From NCBI GenBank assembly GCA_018806985.1, contig JADANN010000364.1, positions 5,573,001-5,637,000 of the forward strand: DNA of 64,000 nt, written 5' to 3'. Origin of the DNA: Angiostrongylus vasorum. Lineage: Eukaryota > Nematoda > Chromadorea > Rhabditida > Metastrongylidae. The notes under the pieces were generated by a model. It was given only the letters and a program-made list of their open reading frames with translations, had not been told where the DNA came from and searched no databases. Both the position numbers and the translations under genes were made by a program. Positions 37,501 to 50,303 of the stretch are shown here, piece by piece. How positions within the stretch are numbered: the stretch's first letter is position 1; each line of letters starts with the position of its first letter.

Positions 37501-40500
37501 CCACTGACAGGCATATAAGCTGCACAAAAGTCTCATCAAATCATGGAAGAAATTACGAGGCACTTCGAGGAAAACATCGTAGTCGACAGGTCGATGCGGA
37601 AGTACACTGTTGTAGTGACCAAACACACACACGCACACCCAGATAGCACATTGGGGAAGAGGCGGGTCACTACTGTGGGAATCTGCACCAGATGTACCCG
37701 ATGGTCACACTGTTTCTGCAATGGTTCCATCGGTCAAGGGTTTAAAATAACCCATGTCTTAGCTGAGTTGTAAACGCTTAAAGGAGTTCTTACTGAAACA
37801 GGAATGAGAAGTGTGTACGACACCACAAGCTATTCAATATGGACTCAAGAAACTCCAGACGAATAGGTCTACCTTTACATGAACGATGTAATTTCAAGCA
37901 AATCTGGTGAGTCAACGATGGATATTCAAGAAAAGTGCAGCGCTCGTTGTAAATTTTGAGGGACTTGTTGATTCTGCCATAAAAGAAATTCAGTCAAGTT
38001 GGAATACTACAATTTAGTTCACGGAAACCACAAAGACCGTTAGTGAAACGCCGATTTTCCAGTGGATAGAACAAGTTACTACTGCGAGCACCACAATCTA
38101 GTTGGTTGATGCGGGTCGAAAGAGATGTTTAGCGGAGCCAAGAGAGTACAATCTGCTCGAAGCACCCTAACGGCCGCGTGTGGCACTGCCCGTCCGTGGC
38201 TAGCACGACGTCGCCCCGGGATGCGAGGGCACATTTCTTCTCGGTCCCACACCCGAGACATAATAGGAAAACAAGTACTTATAGTGGTCTTCCCATGAGT
38301 GTTTTAAATAAAAAAAATTAGGGCATTTTTCATGGTTGATATTGATCTTGCTTTGTACTTTCTTCTCCTCTTAGAGATATTTTAATCCACTAATTTGTGC
38401 ATTCATCAAAATTACTCAAAAGTGCACAAGATTTCGGCAGAAATATCGTGAATAGTAGAAGGTAGGAAATCAAAACCTCTAGTTCCACTAACCGGTACAC
38501 ATATTAACACAAGGTATTTAACATGTAAAGAAATCTTCTGTGTGGTTAGCACTGGATTTATCGAAACATGTCCAGTCATTTTTGTTCATTCATAGGACGC
38601 AGGCAATGTACTATAGCACATTAGAGAACTGAGAAGAAAATGAGAGGGCTGAATGATAATTGCGAATCACGACTTTTTAGAAGAAGGATGCCAAAGTGGT
38701 CCCATGTGCATTTGGATGATGAAATATCAGAACACAGACTACTTCAACTACCAGTGTAGCCACACAGGATGCCCTTTATAGAATCTATATCTCACCATAC
38801 GTTTTGAGTTAAAGAAGTTTAAGGAAGTAGCCGAGTCTGAATTCAGTGGAACTCGATTGACGAAGAATGTAGAAAGATGGATCAAAATCTATTCAAAAGG
38901 TTGGAATTTCTACAACTAGTTATTGGTTAAGTGCATTGCGCCAGTACTGCTAACATGCAAATGATATTCATTTGATTCGTAACGGAGAATAAGACCCTGA
39001 ACCAGGAGATCCGTGGCGGGTGCCAGCATCGCTCGCTGGTATACAGGTCACCCGTGCGAGAGCGTACACGAGGGTGCGGTTCCCATTTGGGGTTGGCGCG
39101 CACCTCCTGACACGAGTCGAAGCGGATACGCGACCTAAGGGCGCATCCTAGACGGACGCCTTAGATCGCCGCCATGAATTCGTCATTAAAGAGATTAGAG
39201 TCACTGGAATACGAGCGAATAAGCGCAAGTGGTATTTCTATGCGAGTTTACGCGAACGTGAGATGACATGATGGAGAAAATTATTTCGGTATTTTATGGG
39301 TTCATAGCAAGCAGAAAAACTTGCTATGGAGTTTCACACAGCCGACTTTCTTGTCTAATACTGCAGAAATAGTTCCTGTACTGATCATAAATGTTTCACG
39401 TCTACGGTGTGCAGGATAGAAGTCCAAAATTTTTTCTGGACAAAAGCTTATAGAAACTGCGCGTTGGCTTAATCATCTGAGTGAATATTAATCACTTTTC
39501 TCGAGGTTAAGTGAGAGGCGGTTATTTTGAAAATAGAAGTCCAGGTGTTGTTTGATTTTGTTTGCGCAACACGAACCATGAGACCACATTTGAAAATGAA
39601 GCTTTTTTAGTAGACACTGTTCAGTGTCTCAGCTTAATGGCCATACTGCGCATCCCTTGTAACCAACCAGCGGACTCTGCCGCAATCTCGTCCTTAAGGT
39701 GGTCCAGATGTGACGATTGTCGTCCTCTCCGTATCTGGGTGCATCAAATGTTGGCGACTGGCGCGACATCATTGTCGCCGACTGGTGCGAACACCCGAAC
39801 AGCTGATAGCGAGCGGCGCTAGCTGGCACGCTCGTACTTGGTGTGCTTGCACCGCGCAACTACAGAACCTGCTCCAGAATGACGGTCGTGGTAGAAAACG
39901 AGATGTTTGATTGGACTATAGCACTATAGAATTTGTATCTAATACGTTCTAATAGTTTAAATTCGGAAAAGATGGAGAGCCAAAGAATTATGATGGCGCT
40001 TGCTCTTAAGAAGGAAGCCTAGAAAATGGCAAAGTCTACTAACATTAAGAAGCCTTCCAATACAAAGTACGAGTTTGTTTAAGGAAATACAACAAGAAAA
40101 AAAATAAGATCAGTTGGGGAACCACAAGGAGAAAGATACAATAAGGGACAATGAGACCTACCTTGTTCATCAAAGTCCGCAGTTCGTCTTCGAACGTCTT
40201 GGCCATGGCTGATGGTAATACGTGCAGTGACTGGTCTTTTGCTGGCGAATCCAAGACGTTTGCGTCTATAAATACTTTTACAGTAACTTTTATGGATATA
40301 TCACACTATCATCTTTAACACCTATCAGGGTTACCAACATACCTCCAATTGGTGCGTCTAGAATACGATGACGAGCGACAACCATGTCAATCTTTCTCGT
40401 CCATGGATTCACATAAGCCGACCATTCAGTATCGGTTCGTAATAGAGCACCGTTATGTGCAACAAATCGTAATGGTGCCACGCTTCTCACCACTTTTCCT

Positions 40501-43063
40501 CGAGAATTGTGTACTAAAATTTTTAGGTTGAATCAAACTCTTAGAGTAATAATTCCGTAATATCAAGTAAACGACAATTATAATACCATAGACATTGTTA
40601 GAACCTACAGTCGATGTGCGCCTGTCGGATGATGTGCACATCCGGGGCGTATACGAACGCGAGGATTGAGCGACCGATCAAATCTGTTGGCAGATGTCCT
40701 AGGTAAGGAATCGACCTAAAGCAGGAATAATATTCGTAGGATCTTGGCAATCTAAGGGATAAAAGATAATGCATATGAGAAATTCGTAGAGGTGTATAGT
40801 GCCCTTCAGATTACAGCTATAAAATTTCTTGAACAAAAAAATTGACCGTTAGTTGCATACAGGCTCGCACACTCACGACCTGGAAAGAAATTCTGGCCAT
40901 TTAAATCTATCACTTCCCAATGTCGATAAATGGCGCCATTATCAAGGACAAAGTATTGTGTATTAGCTTACTACCGTAACCCATCCCACATAAATAACCC
41001 ATTATCTCAGTTAGTTGCACTAAAGGTTTTGAAATTTCCACTCTGTTAAAACTCCAGAGAATGCAGCCTCTATCTTCGGAATGCTTTTTTTGAAACTGGC
41101 AATAGTGATGATCCTAATCCTCAGAATCCCCACTTTTGGACCCTCGACGTCGCCAAATACTAATTCCTAGTCCTAGTGGCTAGGCTTCACACTTTACAGT
41201 ACTGTGTCTTACTTCGTGGCTACTGGTAATGACGTTCAATCACCGCAGTTCTACTAGCTTGCGCTGAAGTCTAATCGTCAACGAATCCCCAGAGAACATG
41301 CCATTTGCATAATGACATATCGAGACGAAATTGCACACCAAAGTGACTGATGCAGCTCATAAGCAGTTTAGAAACTTTCGCGAGCAATGGGAAAAATTTG
41401 CACTGAATCTGAAATCAATTTAGTGGTGTGGTAAGAGTAAGACTCACGTATAATCTATGTGCGTGAGGGCACAACTGGCTGCATGTTTTGTTGTGAATAT
41501 CAGGCTGTGAAAAGGTGCAGATGGTCCATAAGCAGCCCGAAGGCTGAGAGCCGTGATTCGTGCTCGCTTTGATTCGAACTCACAAAGTAATTCACATGCA
41601 TGATTCGTCTTGCCGCTGAAATTCCCTGTATTAGAAATGCGCTGAGAACACTCCTGTCTCAGATTACGAACGATTTATTTATTTTCTACAGTAGAATGCC
41701 GACTGACGGTGTTAGTGTTAGCGAAGAAGGTTGAATAGCAACTAGGAAAAGGTAGACCGTTCTAAATTTACTTCCTCCTCGCTTCTCTATGATGGTCTTA
41801 TAGGATCGTGGAATAATCGCTCTGACATCTCGTCGTGGTCTGCGGTGTCATGGGACGCGCGTGTGTGTGTGTTCAATTTTTCCCTTTCATTACAAGGCGA
41901 CACAGCTCGTGCCACTGAGTGACCACTGAGTGGAGTCGACACGCCCACCTTCACCTATCAGCAATAGCAGACATGGGATATTTGTGCTGGGAGGTGAACA
42001 CGAGCATCCCGTCACCATCTACCGACTATATCAGCCAGCCTTCTATACAGTATCTCTGTAGGACGCGAGAGTAACACGTTTATCGAGAACATGCGGACCG
42101 ATGGACGGATAGTCGAGCGATGTTTTTCTCAGCGAGTACTTCAACTCGTTCCTCAGCTCCTCCGGTGACCGTTCTGACAGCGCTTGTTCTCTCGCCGACT
42201 ATGCACTCTCGTTTACACTATCGTTGTCTGCGCCGCAACATTGCCGACACCGTCCGTCATCGCCCCTCCGACATCTGCCGATCGCATAGTCAACACCCAT
42301 TCCCACGTTCTCTGTACTCTCATAGTCGAATGTTCCTAGTCGTAGTCGTTCTAGTTCAACAAACTCTCGCCGTGAATACGTCTTTAGTGCAGGTGACTTA
42401 AGAACGTACAATAACAAAAATAATCACGATGACTTACCAGTTTACTCGAGCAAAAAATCCTTTGCCGAGTTGTGCTTGCAGCAGCAGAGAGTACGATGGA
42501 TTGACCTTTACCCGGAAGACAACAGAAGAAGCGATTCCCGGGTTCTAGCACCTGCAATGCAGAAGTTCTTCTTTCTTATTTTTGGAAGTAGTACATTCGA
42601 AATTCGCTAGTTCAAGTAAATTGCTTGAACAACGTGAGCTTTCGAAACTAGGGATGAACAACTAGGAGGAAGGTTCGATGATGGAAATTATGTCATAAAG
42701 ATGGAATGTACATGTGTTTATGAAATGTTAGATCCGCGGCTGTCATTCCTTTCATCCTAAGGAATAAATCTAGTTCCATTCTCTTATACATTAATTGTCC
42801 CAGTGTGACAGACCTTTTCAAAATCATGAAGAACACCCTTGGAATTGGATAGTTAATGATAGTTTTTCTAAACAGGAACAACATACCGTAGCTGAAACAG
42901 TGTCGGATACGATCCTCGAGTCGAGAATATTTCCCTCCGGTAAAGTGATCACAACCGTGAACAAATGCCGACTTTCAGCTGTTTCTTCATCTTGTTCCAT
43001 AGAATCTGATGACGTGTGTGGAGGTGACAAGGAATGACCATCAAGTCGAGAATGTCGTCTTGT
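34555..43063 (-). CDS. lin-42: LIN-42, PERIOD-family heterochronic regulator, 5' end incomplete
   Basis: Minus-strand exons, 5' to 3': 43063-42887, 42551-42438, 41615-41448, 40715-40609, 40513-40343, 40265-40162, 39859-39668, 37102-36944, 36868-36711, 35401-35140, 34812-34555. They give about 622 residues once the extra base in 42551-42438 is discounted. Signatures in order: HLFTVVITLPEGNILDSR; KGQSIVLSAAAS; ACELLCEFES; TKHAASCALTHIDY; IPYLGHLPTDLIG; LRFVAHNGALLRTDTEWSAY and NPWTRKIDMVVARHRI (PAS-B end of PER proteins); AMAKTFEDELRTLMNK; LGAYIDRLVETLVVN; LSYNQINCLENVHRLL (SYQ motif); PLTREVLQAHTRRWEEQYRN (LT motif). LIN-42 times larval molting and developmental transitions in C. elegans; its SYQ/LT region corresponds to the CK1-binding region of PER. 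No initiator ATG was settled: an upstream exon is likely, or an internal ATG in SDSMEQDEE. The exon 7 donor (39667) is the least certain boundary. Confidence 0.93.
35140..36868 (-). other. lin-42 SYQ and LT motif exons
   Basis: Exon 36868-36711 carries the SYQ motif (DLPLSYNQINCLENVHRLLK) and ends in phase 2. Exon 35401-35140 opens with SSTTASV, then the LT motif through NTWQRRLKRIS. It ends in a proline run, NPPPPPGMNFQ, that continues into the last exon (ITTIPLPPQEE). By homology this is the docking region for a CK1delta-like kinase (KIN-20 in C. elegans). The intervening intron holds a PLE-family copy at 35440-35640. Confidence 0.85.
35440..35640. repeat. PLE-family tails in inverted orientation, lin-42 intron
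   Basis: On the minus strand GGCTCTGAAGAAAGCGAAGGCGCAGAAACTTTAGCC has core CTGAAGA (35502-35496), stem GCG/CGC, then GAAAC. About 80 bp on, the plus strand reads GGAGCTCTAAAGAAGGCGAAGACACCGAACTGTTAACC and AATAAAGTCTTGTGGC. The two face each other like the pairs near 52.5 and 55.4 kb. Confidence 0.6.
37103..39667. other. large lin-42 intron with GC-rich islands
   Basis: About 2.6 kb with no recognised exon. Two GC-rich patches stand out from the AT-rich background: 38090-38260 and 39000-39185, the latter containing GGCGCGCACCTCC and CGCCGCCATGAATTC. Around 37400-38000 the plus strand looks like a decayed reading frame (for example GKRRVTTVGICTRCTRW), which I cannot assign. Possible roles are internal promoters or enhancers, or an old element. 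Confidence 0.35.
41616..42437. other. lin-42 intron with GC-rich segment
   Basis: The intron between the KGQSIVLSAAAS exon and the ACELLCEFES exon. Positions 41810-42400 are much more GC-rich than the surroundings, with a short GT run at 41860 and several open frames on both strands. None matches LIN-42 or a known family. It may be regulatory; C. elegans lin-42 makes isoforms from separate promoters. Confidence 0.35.
42438..42551 (-). other. lin-42 exon 2 with one extra base (frame break)
   Basis: The exon reads VLEPGNRFFCCLPGKGQSIV and on to LSAAASTTRQRI, then ATTTTTTGCTCG. With six Ts it gives RIFCSSKL and a phase-0 end that cannot join the next exon. With five Ts it gives RIFARVNC, matching the nematode LIN-42 pattern (RIFARV), and phase 2 into C|GGCAAG. 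It is the third single-base homopolymer excess in this window. Confidence 0.75.
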
Positions 43064-46000
43064 CTGGAATCACACGAAATTTCGTTATGCATCCGGAACG
43101 AACCTATGTTAATGTGTAGTTTTCAACTGAATGGAAATTGTCATAATAAACTGATGATCACAGTGTTCGTTTTTTACAAAATCTCGTAGCAATAACACAT
43201 CTTTATAATACAATTACGGGGCACATTTTGCAAATTTTTTATTTTGCCATTCGTAGTTGTTAAAGGTGTGCTGCAATAAATAGGGATAAATAGGGAGTCG
43301 TAGGCTCAATTCCGCACTTCGGTAGAATCAAGCCAGCCCTCGTTCAGTCGGTATCAACAATTCGTCATCGGATTTTCTGAGAGGATAAAACTCCGAAAGG
43401 TAAAAATGGGTACACCGTTAGGCAATTACAATCAACGTATAGTCCAAGTCCAGATAAGCATTTTTACGAAGCTAGACATAGGATTGATAACAACCAGATT
43501 CACTAAGTATGATAGTGGCTAGCAGTTTGAACAAGGAAGCTCCGAAAAAGGCGAAACCGCCGAAAGATCAGCTATTATTGTACTGAATAAATCTTGTCGT
43601 TAGCAACCTCGTGTTCGCTCATCAAGAAAGCACTGAATTCCTCTTGAGCTAAACTAGAGAAACGTTAACTGAACGAATCCCTTTCAATTTTATCGAGGAT
43701 GAAATGAATCTCTTAATAATTTTTCAACTATGTAAACTTATTCAAGAGGGCGTGTAACTGTAAATGGCAATAAATGCCACCCATTAAATGTTCTCTCTTC
43801 CTTCACTGGAAGGACGACATTCTCTATCAATTGGAAGATCTTAAGAAAACCGTTAAAAGCGGAGGAAAGTTTCTTCCACCAAGTTTCTTAAAAGAAAAAT
43901 AACTCCACCAATTCGATAGTGTTTCCTAGATTCTGTTTCGAAGCCGCTTCTACTTCATGGCGTAGCTGGTCTGCAGCTGAAAATGTCATCGGAAGAGGCG
44001 AGTAAAATTACTGAAAGTCCTTCTTTAGTACTATATCCAGAATTTTCCTCCAAATTGCCTAAGTCACCAAATAAATACACCGTGCAGAGACATGAGTAGA
44101 AAGCAAATTTTAAAAAAAGGGAGAAGAAAGGTCAAGATATACAGAGAACGAAAGAGAAAAATCTGTAGTTCATGCAGGAGCTGTGGAGAAATAGCTTCGC
44201 TTGAATACCAGCATAAGCAGCGACTGATAAACGACAGAACCAAGCATCTATTGTATGAGGTCGAGTTATGCATATATTAAAGCAAATAAGTCGTAGCCAT
44301 TCAGTTCCGAATGCGAACTACTGGCTGGTACTGTGCTGTAAAAAATGATCGAAAACAGGTTTGAAATGGTAGGATAGGATTGTAAGAATTAGATGAAGAC
44401 GAGCTGTCATTGAGTGGAAGAAGGACAGAGATTTACCAAAGAACGGCATGGATGAGTTGCCTGACAGAATAAGAAACAACCTGATCAACCAGCTCGCTCT
44501 GAATTCACAAGTGTTGCGATTTTCATAGACGATAACTTCTAAATGTAAGTAGGATCTACATGTAAGTTAATAAGCTACCAATCCCTTCCGTACCGTCGAA
44601 GTACGGAGATTCACCAAGCCGGTAGTGAAAAAAGCAATCATAAAAAATGTTGTAGATTGCATATTTACGTTTTATTTCTAATTCCGTGCTGGTTCCAATT
44701 CTGTTGCACGTCTTCTCGAAGCAGTATATTAGCGATGTACTGCGCTATCCTGAGTCCTATCCCGTAAGCCCGTAAGAAACTAAGTACCACCAGGTTTTTC
44801 ATGGCCACAAGTACTGAAATGAGAACATCGAGAGCTCTTACTTCTAAGTGAGTGTAAACTTGAATTGGAGACATCAACTTCGATTATGATGTTTCGACCT
44901 AACGGAGTCAGATGTAAGCTCTTAATTAACAGTGTAATAAATGGGAATTATATGTTATAAATGCAAAAGGAAGGTTGTAGTGGAAAGAAATTGATTGGAA
45001 ATATCCTTAAGACGATTGCGAGGCGTCGACAATGCTGTCGTTGTGGTCAATGTAAGCCGTGTCACAACATTTGTGGAATGGAAACCGCATCAAAACAATT
45101 GAAAGATTGTTAGAGAAAAAAGGCTCAGCAGAGCACAAAAGGTACCATGATGAGTGTTCAGATCACTGAGTCCAATTGACACTTTAGGAGCTTTTACAAT
45201 GGTGGTGAACAGCCAGCAGAAGGCGATGCTGTGGTGGCCGAACATGCGAGTCGTCGACTGACCAACTAACCACCAACCAGCTGCAGAGAGCATGCCAATT
45301 GCGAGCAGGTTGCGTAAAATTCGTTTAGTCAGCACACGACTGCAGAGGAAAGGACGGTGAGCGAGGTGGAGAGTCCGCGACGATCCGGAGATTCGCGATG
45401 TTGAAGCGTTGAGGATGTACGCATCTGGATGGAGTGCTGTGACAGACGGGCTTCATATAGAGCGAGGGTTCGACCAGAGACATACGACAATGTCGCGTCT
45501 ACAGAGCGCAGCCCGTCGGAGAGACGACACGAATCGCCGGCAAAGAGTGCGAACAATACGGTGGAGAGATGGAACGGGTGGTTGGTGCCTAGCACGGGTT
45601 GGGCGTGGGTCAGTGTACGGGGTTTCGAACAGAGCAGTCCGGGTGGTACGCGAAGGGGCCGCGGTTCCCTCAAGCGCCTAAGCACCTGAATCCGTCTCGT
45701 CATCCACACCCGTCGCTCAACCCGAACGGGAGGTCTAATGATAGATATGGTGCTGAGCATCACCCGAAAAATACATATAAAAGTTGACAGTGCTACTAGG
45801 TGTTTCTGAAACATCAATATAGAAATTTAATAATATTGTTAGAGTGTTCATGAACACCTTAAGAGAAACACATTAAAACTCTTCATTCATCGTTCGGTTG
45901 AAATAATCGAGAAATCGACTTTTCGGTTGAAATTTTTGTTCATACTTGGCCGTTTTCAATTGATAATGTTGTTGATGGCTAGCTGATGTTGAACTAATAT

Positions 46001-49000
46001 GAAAATATTGGAAAGGCTTGCTTTGTTCAATCGCCTTGAATGGAGCCGTTCGCTCGCTGTTCCAGTGCGCTACGCTTGGAAAATAATGAAAAAAATTAGT
46101 AATGGAAGCTAGGATGTGTCCAACAATCCTCTTTCCTGAAGTGTTGCTGAATGAACGCTCCTATATATTACCTGTTGACAAGAATTCTTCTACTCCATTC
46201 AAACATATTATTAACTCAGTATTCTCAGATTTCGAAAGACTGGCATTTTTTCGATGTTATACGCCAAATGAGCGAAACTCTGCATGAACTCTCAACTTTT
46301 TTTCTGTTTCGTGAAAGTTTACAGAGAATTTTAAATGCATATTTTTTAGCCTATAGGGGTTTGAAAGAGTCGTGCCTATATGAATGTCGTGTGCAGAGAA
46401 AATAAACACTAAGCGAGGGCGATCGCGCAGTCTGTAGGTCCACATTTCGAGTCAGATTCTTAAAAGAGGAACATCTAATGGCCATGTCACGCATAGCATA
46501 TCGTTTTACGATGAAAGAGCAGCTGATGACCGTCAAGAACTGGTACTAATGGGTAGAATGGTTTTTCCACGGCCAAACTGTTCCTTGGCACCGATCCATA
46601 TAGAAAGCAAAATTACCTGAGTTACCAGTAATCCCGTTAATTATCGAATGATTTAAAAAACGCACCAGTACCCATCCATTTCTGTCATACGCCACGAGCG
46701 CACGGTAAATTTAGTGGTTAATTCTGGAGTAGTCCTAAATCCTTAACGTGGTCACCTTAGAAACCTTGTTATTGCTACGATTATGTGTATGGGAAAAAAA
46801 ATTAACAAAACAGGACTCTTACTATCTGGTCGCCTGATTTTGCTTTACATTGCTTGGCATCTGAAGACATGGAAACAACCGTGAGGATCCGGATTTCACG
46901 GACGGACTTGTGTGGACAATCGACTACGTTCATTCCGGCCATGAAGAAGAGGACGAAGCCGAAATTTTAGCCGAAGAAAGTATTATATCGTCGTTCTGTT
47001 AACTCATCAATGAAAGAAGGGCAAGCGAAGAGGAATCGTAGACAAGCGAGGATTCGCTGAATGAAAGGATACATTGCACACCAATTAATAGCCCTTCTAC
47101 TTCCCTCCTGTAATTTCTGCATATTTAGAATTCTGAATAAAGAAGCTAATTTAGACTGAACCTTACGCTTTCGATAAGAAACAAATTTATACTTAGTACA
47201 AAGGTCTTACGTAGCGCTGACAAAGCAGCAACTATTCAAGCTGGATCAAACCAGACTGGTTTTGGTTCTATGAATTCGAGCGCGCTTTTATTCTCAAAAA
47301 CATCCTAGAAAATCCTATCCGCTCCATTCCATGTGTTTTCTTGAAGCCGAAAGAAAAAAATTGGATCTGCGACAATCTAGATTTTTACGGTAAATCAGGA
47401 CTGGTTACTCGAATCCGAGTTCGTTTTCAAATCGACCGCTTCCTTCCAAGGAAGACGGCGTAGAGAAAGCCTAATTTCGAGGGCGACCTTTATCAAAGTC
47501 TATGAAAATACCATTTTCGTTTGTTTCTAACAAACTAGGAGAGATTCGCGTTATAAGGCTTCGAACATATTGCAGGCAAGTGTTCCATTATATGGGAATC
47601 AGGAAATGGGTAGCACTTCAGCACTTCCTCTCTATGAATGAATGTTTGTCTTGATCTCTGTCAATGTGGAAGCAAAAGAGAGTTAACTACATCCACGGCT
47701 TTAGAAGTAGAAGTAAAGATATGAACTTATTAATTCCTTGTTACTAATATTTAAAACAAACCTCTCATGCTCAGCAAATTAAGCACTAGATTCCCAAAGC
47801 AGAATTCTTTTTGAGAACTCACGATATTTTGTCAACAGCCAGAAATTTGAGGAGTTCTGAGCTATACGTATTTGGAGAGGAGACTTAAAAACTTATCTTA
47901 AATGTATAATAGTTTTCTATATAGTACTGTTTTAATTTTTAAGTATGATCAGAGCTAGGATTTCCAAAAGATTTAAAACGTATGCTCGGGCTTTTAAAAA
48001 TCCCAAGACAAATGCAGCTGCTGCAAAAATAAACTCTAAATTGGAGAATATCACCGTTCCTATTTACTTTACGAAACCTCACTTGTTCATTCGCTTTGGC
48101 CTTTCAAATACGAACCTTAACGCAAAAAGAATGTGGAAGAGATAGGGATAGTCCTGGGATCTATAAAATCAGATTTTCAACTTGGTGGAATGGGATTGTT
48201 TGCAATTTGTGGGCAAATACCTGCAGATTCAAATGATTTTCATGCCAACGAATAAAATCCAGTGCATATTGAGATGGGTTATGAATGCAAGCACAAGGAT
48301 GCCGAGATATGGCTGCTCCGCTCATATCTTCTTTGACCTGTTATTGTATTCATTGCACTTTGCCATGAAAAAGAAAAACCAGTCAATGAAAGTTAAAAAT
48401 ACTGCGGTAGGTTAGCTTTAAATTTATTAATTTAAGGCAGTCTTTTTTTTTGTACCGAACGCATTGAGCCCAATGCATGCTGGACACTATATATTAAACC
48501 ACATGGTGTAATGGTTAACCACTTATGAATGAATTACAAATCACAAACTATATTGGGTTACAGAAGCTGAACTGATTGATTACAAACTTCTTTACAAATT
48601 CTTACAGCCGAACTTTACGCTCTCCATATTTATGAACAACGCAAGAACTTTAGAAAGGTTTGTTAGCGATCGTTTTTGAAATTCATCTTCACTGAATCTT
48701 CTCTTCCAATGGTTCGCCATCAATCTGCGAGGTGTCGTTTTCAGATGTTTTTTCGTTGCTTTTCGAATTCATTCCCTGTCGTGATTTGAAATTTTGCGCC
48801 AAAGTGCAGATTCATCATCGTCCTCTACTCTTCTTATGTTTCTTTTCAAACTAGCCATCCATGTAGTCTCGTTGAAAAATATCAGTTATTGGTGTTCTTT
48901 GCGCTTTTTTCTTGGGCGATGTTTTTTTCCGCAATGGTACCAACTAACGCCACCGCCGTCGCCGCCGCCGACGGACGACGTGAAAGCAGTCGTACCTGGC

Positions 49001-49689
49001 CCAGCGTCCCTTTTTTAGCGATTTTCGGAGGACGAACGAGGAAAAAAAATGGAAAAAAATGTCGGTCGTCCTCACAGCTGACTCCGACTATCCAGGTCAG
49101 GCAATAGATCGCGTAAAAAAGGAATTCGAAATGTATGGGCATTGTCTTCGAAAAAAACGTAGTGAAAAACCGAGTTGAAATGTTGAAAGGAAAACGTCCG
49201 GGTAATAAACGGCTCGCGTTGTTCGGTGTCAGATCGTGCGACGTGCAATTCAAATCCGGATTGCTCTCTCAGTGTCCTTAAAGCCATTCGATATCCCTAA
49301 CCATTCCCTTTACCTGTTCGATACGAGCAATACGGTAGTGGATGAAGGAAACTGTAGTGTTTAACACTTGTCGTTTCAATTAATGCATGTTATGTTATTG
49401 AATGATCAGTGGAGGAATTGGCGAGTTGCAGAAACTCTGTAAAAAAACGCAGGCTTTTATGCACAGAATTTATTTCGACGATATGTTTATGAACTCTAAT
49501 TAGAAATTTTTTGAAAAAAACTCAAATAAGAAAAGCATGCGGTACGACTAAAACAGTAGGAACAACCCATTCCAATGATAAGATACAGTTTTTTAGCGTT
49601 CACACAAAGAACTTTTTTTACACAGCACTAAATGACTTCCGGTTTCTTCGACTTAATTTGCGATACTAAAAGCGGAATATGGGGATGCT
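43064..49689. other. lin-42 upstream region, no gene recognised
   Basis: 6.6 kb without a gene I can support. A PLE-family tail lies at 43500-43620 (GAAAAAGGCGAAACCGCCGAAAGATCAGC, then ACTGAATAAATCTTGTCG). GC-rich islands lie at 45000-45730 and 48930-49080, the latter with CCACCGCCGTCGCCGCCGCCG. These islands would be candidates for the missing 5' exon or promoter of lin-42, but no open frame there resembles its N terminus. The rest is AT-rich and featureless to my reading. Confidence 0.4.
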
Positions 49690-50028
49690 GATCATCACGA
49701 CGACGATGCTGGTTCGACCCGCCTCAGGTTTATCAAGTCTCTCATCCCTGCCAGGTTGGGGGTCGGTACTGGACTTGTCCAGGGAAAAAAGCACGCTCTA
49801 CAAACCAACTGAGAATGCTCTAGCCCGGCTATCTCAGAACCTCAGGGAGAATCGATTCGACTAGCATTGTGTGACATTCAAGATAAAATGAAAAAATCCT
49901 AAATCAGCAACGGAAACCACACGTAAAAATTGGAAGACCTTCGTGGGCGATGGAGGCGAGAAAACGATTCGAATGGAATGTAAGAAGCCCGGAGATCCGC
50001 ACATTTGACGTGAAGACTGGTCGTAAAA
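49690..50028 (+). repeat. full SINE family C
   Basis: GCTGATCATCACGACGACGATGCTGGTTCGACCCG head (B-box-like GGTTCGACCCG), the body CAGGGAGAATCGATTCGACTAGC ... TGTGACATTCAAGATAAAATG, and the tail AAGCCCGGAGATCCGCACATTTGACGTGAAGACTGGTCGTAAAAAAAGG. It directly abuts a reversed family B copy. Confidence 0.75.
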
Positions 50029-50031
50029 AAA

Positions 50032-50303
50032 GGATAAAGCTCTCGGCGTTGATCAATCCCTGAGGGATGCGCCGTACATTCGACTTCATTGAGCATCGTT
50101 TGGAGGTGATTGAATGCATATCTGGCCTTCACAATGACTCGCGGTGCCCTACCGATGTATCGAGCCAGTGCTGCTATCCTCCCATAGAAGTCCGGTACCA
50201 ATTTGCCGAACCCGGAGGGATGGAAGACTTGGTGGGCCATAGGCGCGGGGATCGATTCCACGTGAGTGTTGCAGGGCGCCTCCAACCTCCGCGCCATACG
50301 CGC
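50032..50303 (-). repeat. tRNA-like SINE family B
   Basis: Reversed full copy from GATAAAGCTCTCGGCGTTGATCAATCCC to CCTCCAACCTCCGCGCCATACGCGCC. It is very close in sequence to the copy at 51438-51712, so both probably inserted fairly recently. The region 50304-51270 shows no gene or repeat I recognise. Confidence 0.85.

Noticed and set aside
41448..41504. Short lin-42 exon starting after TTTTCACAG at 41505
   Set aside because: The frame is open and conserved further upstream (ACELLCEFES ... LSLRAAYGPSAPFHS), so the CACAG is inside a longer exon that starts at 41615.
42120..42401. 93-codon plus frame in the lin-42 intron
   Set aside because: Serine/arginine-rich with no motif. It lies in a GC-rich intron segment and is probably fortuitous.
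45329..45817. 162-codon minus frame in a GC-rich island (and overlapping plus frames)
   Set aside because: Frames are open on several strands because GC-rich DNA has few stops. The translations are arginine/proline-rich without any motif and do not resemble the LIN-42 N terminus.
48498..48530. ACCACATGGTGTAATGGTTAACCAC, tRNA-like A box
   Set aside because: No B box or acceptor stem follows at tRNA spacing, so no tRNA gene is called.
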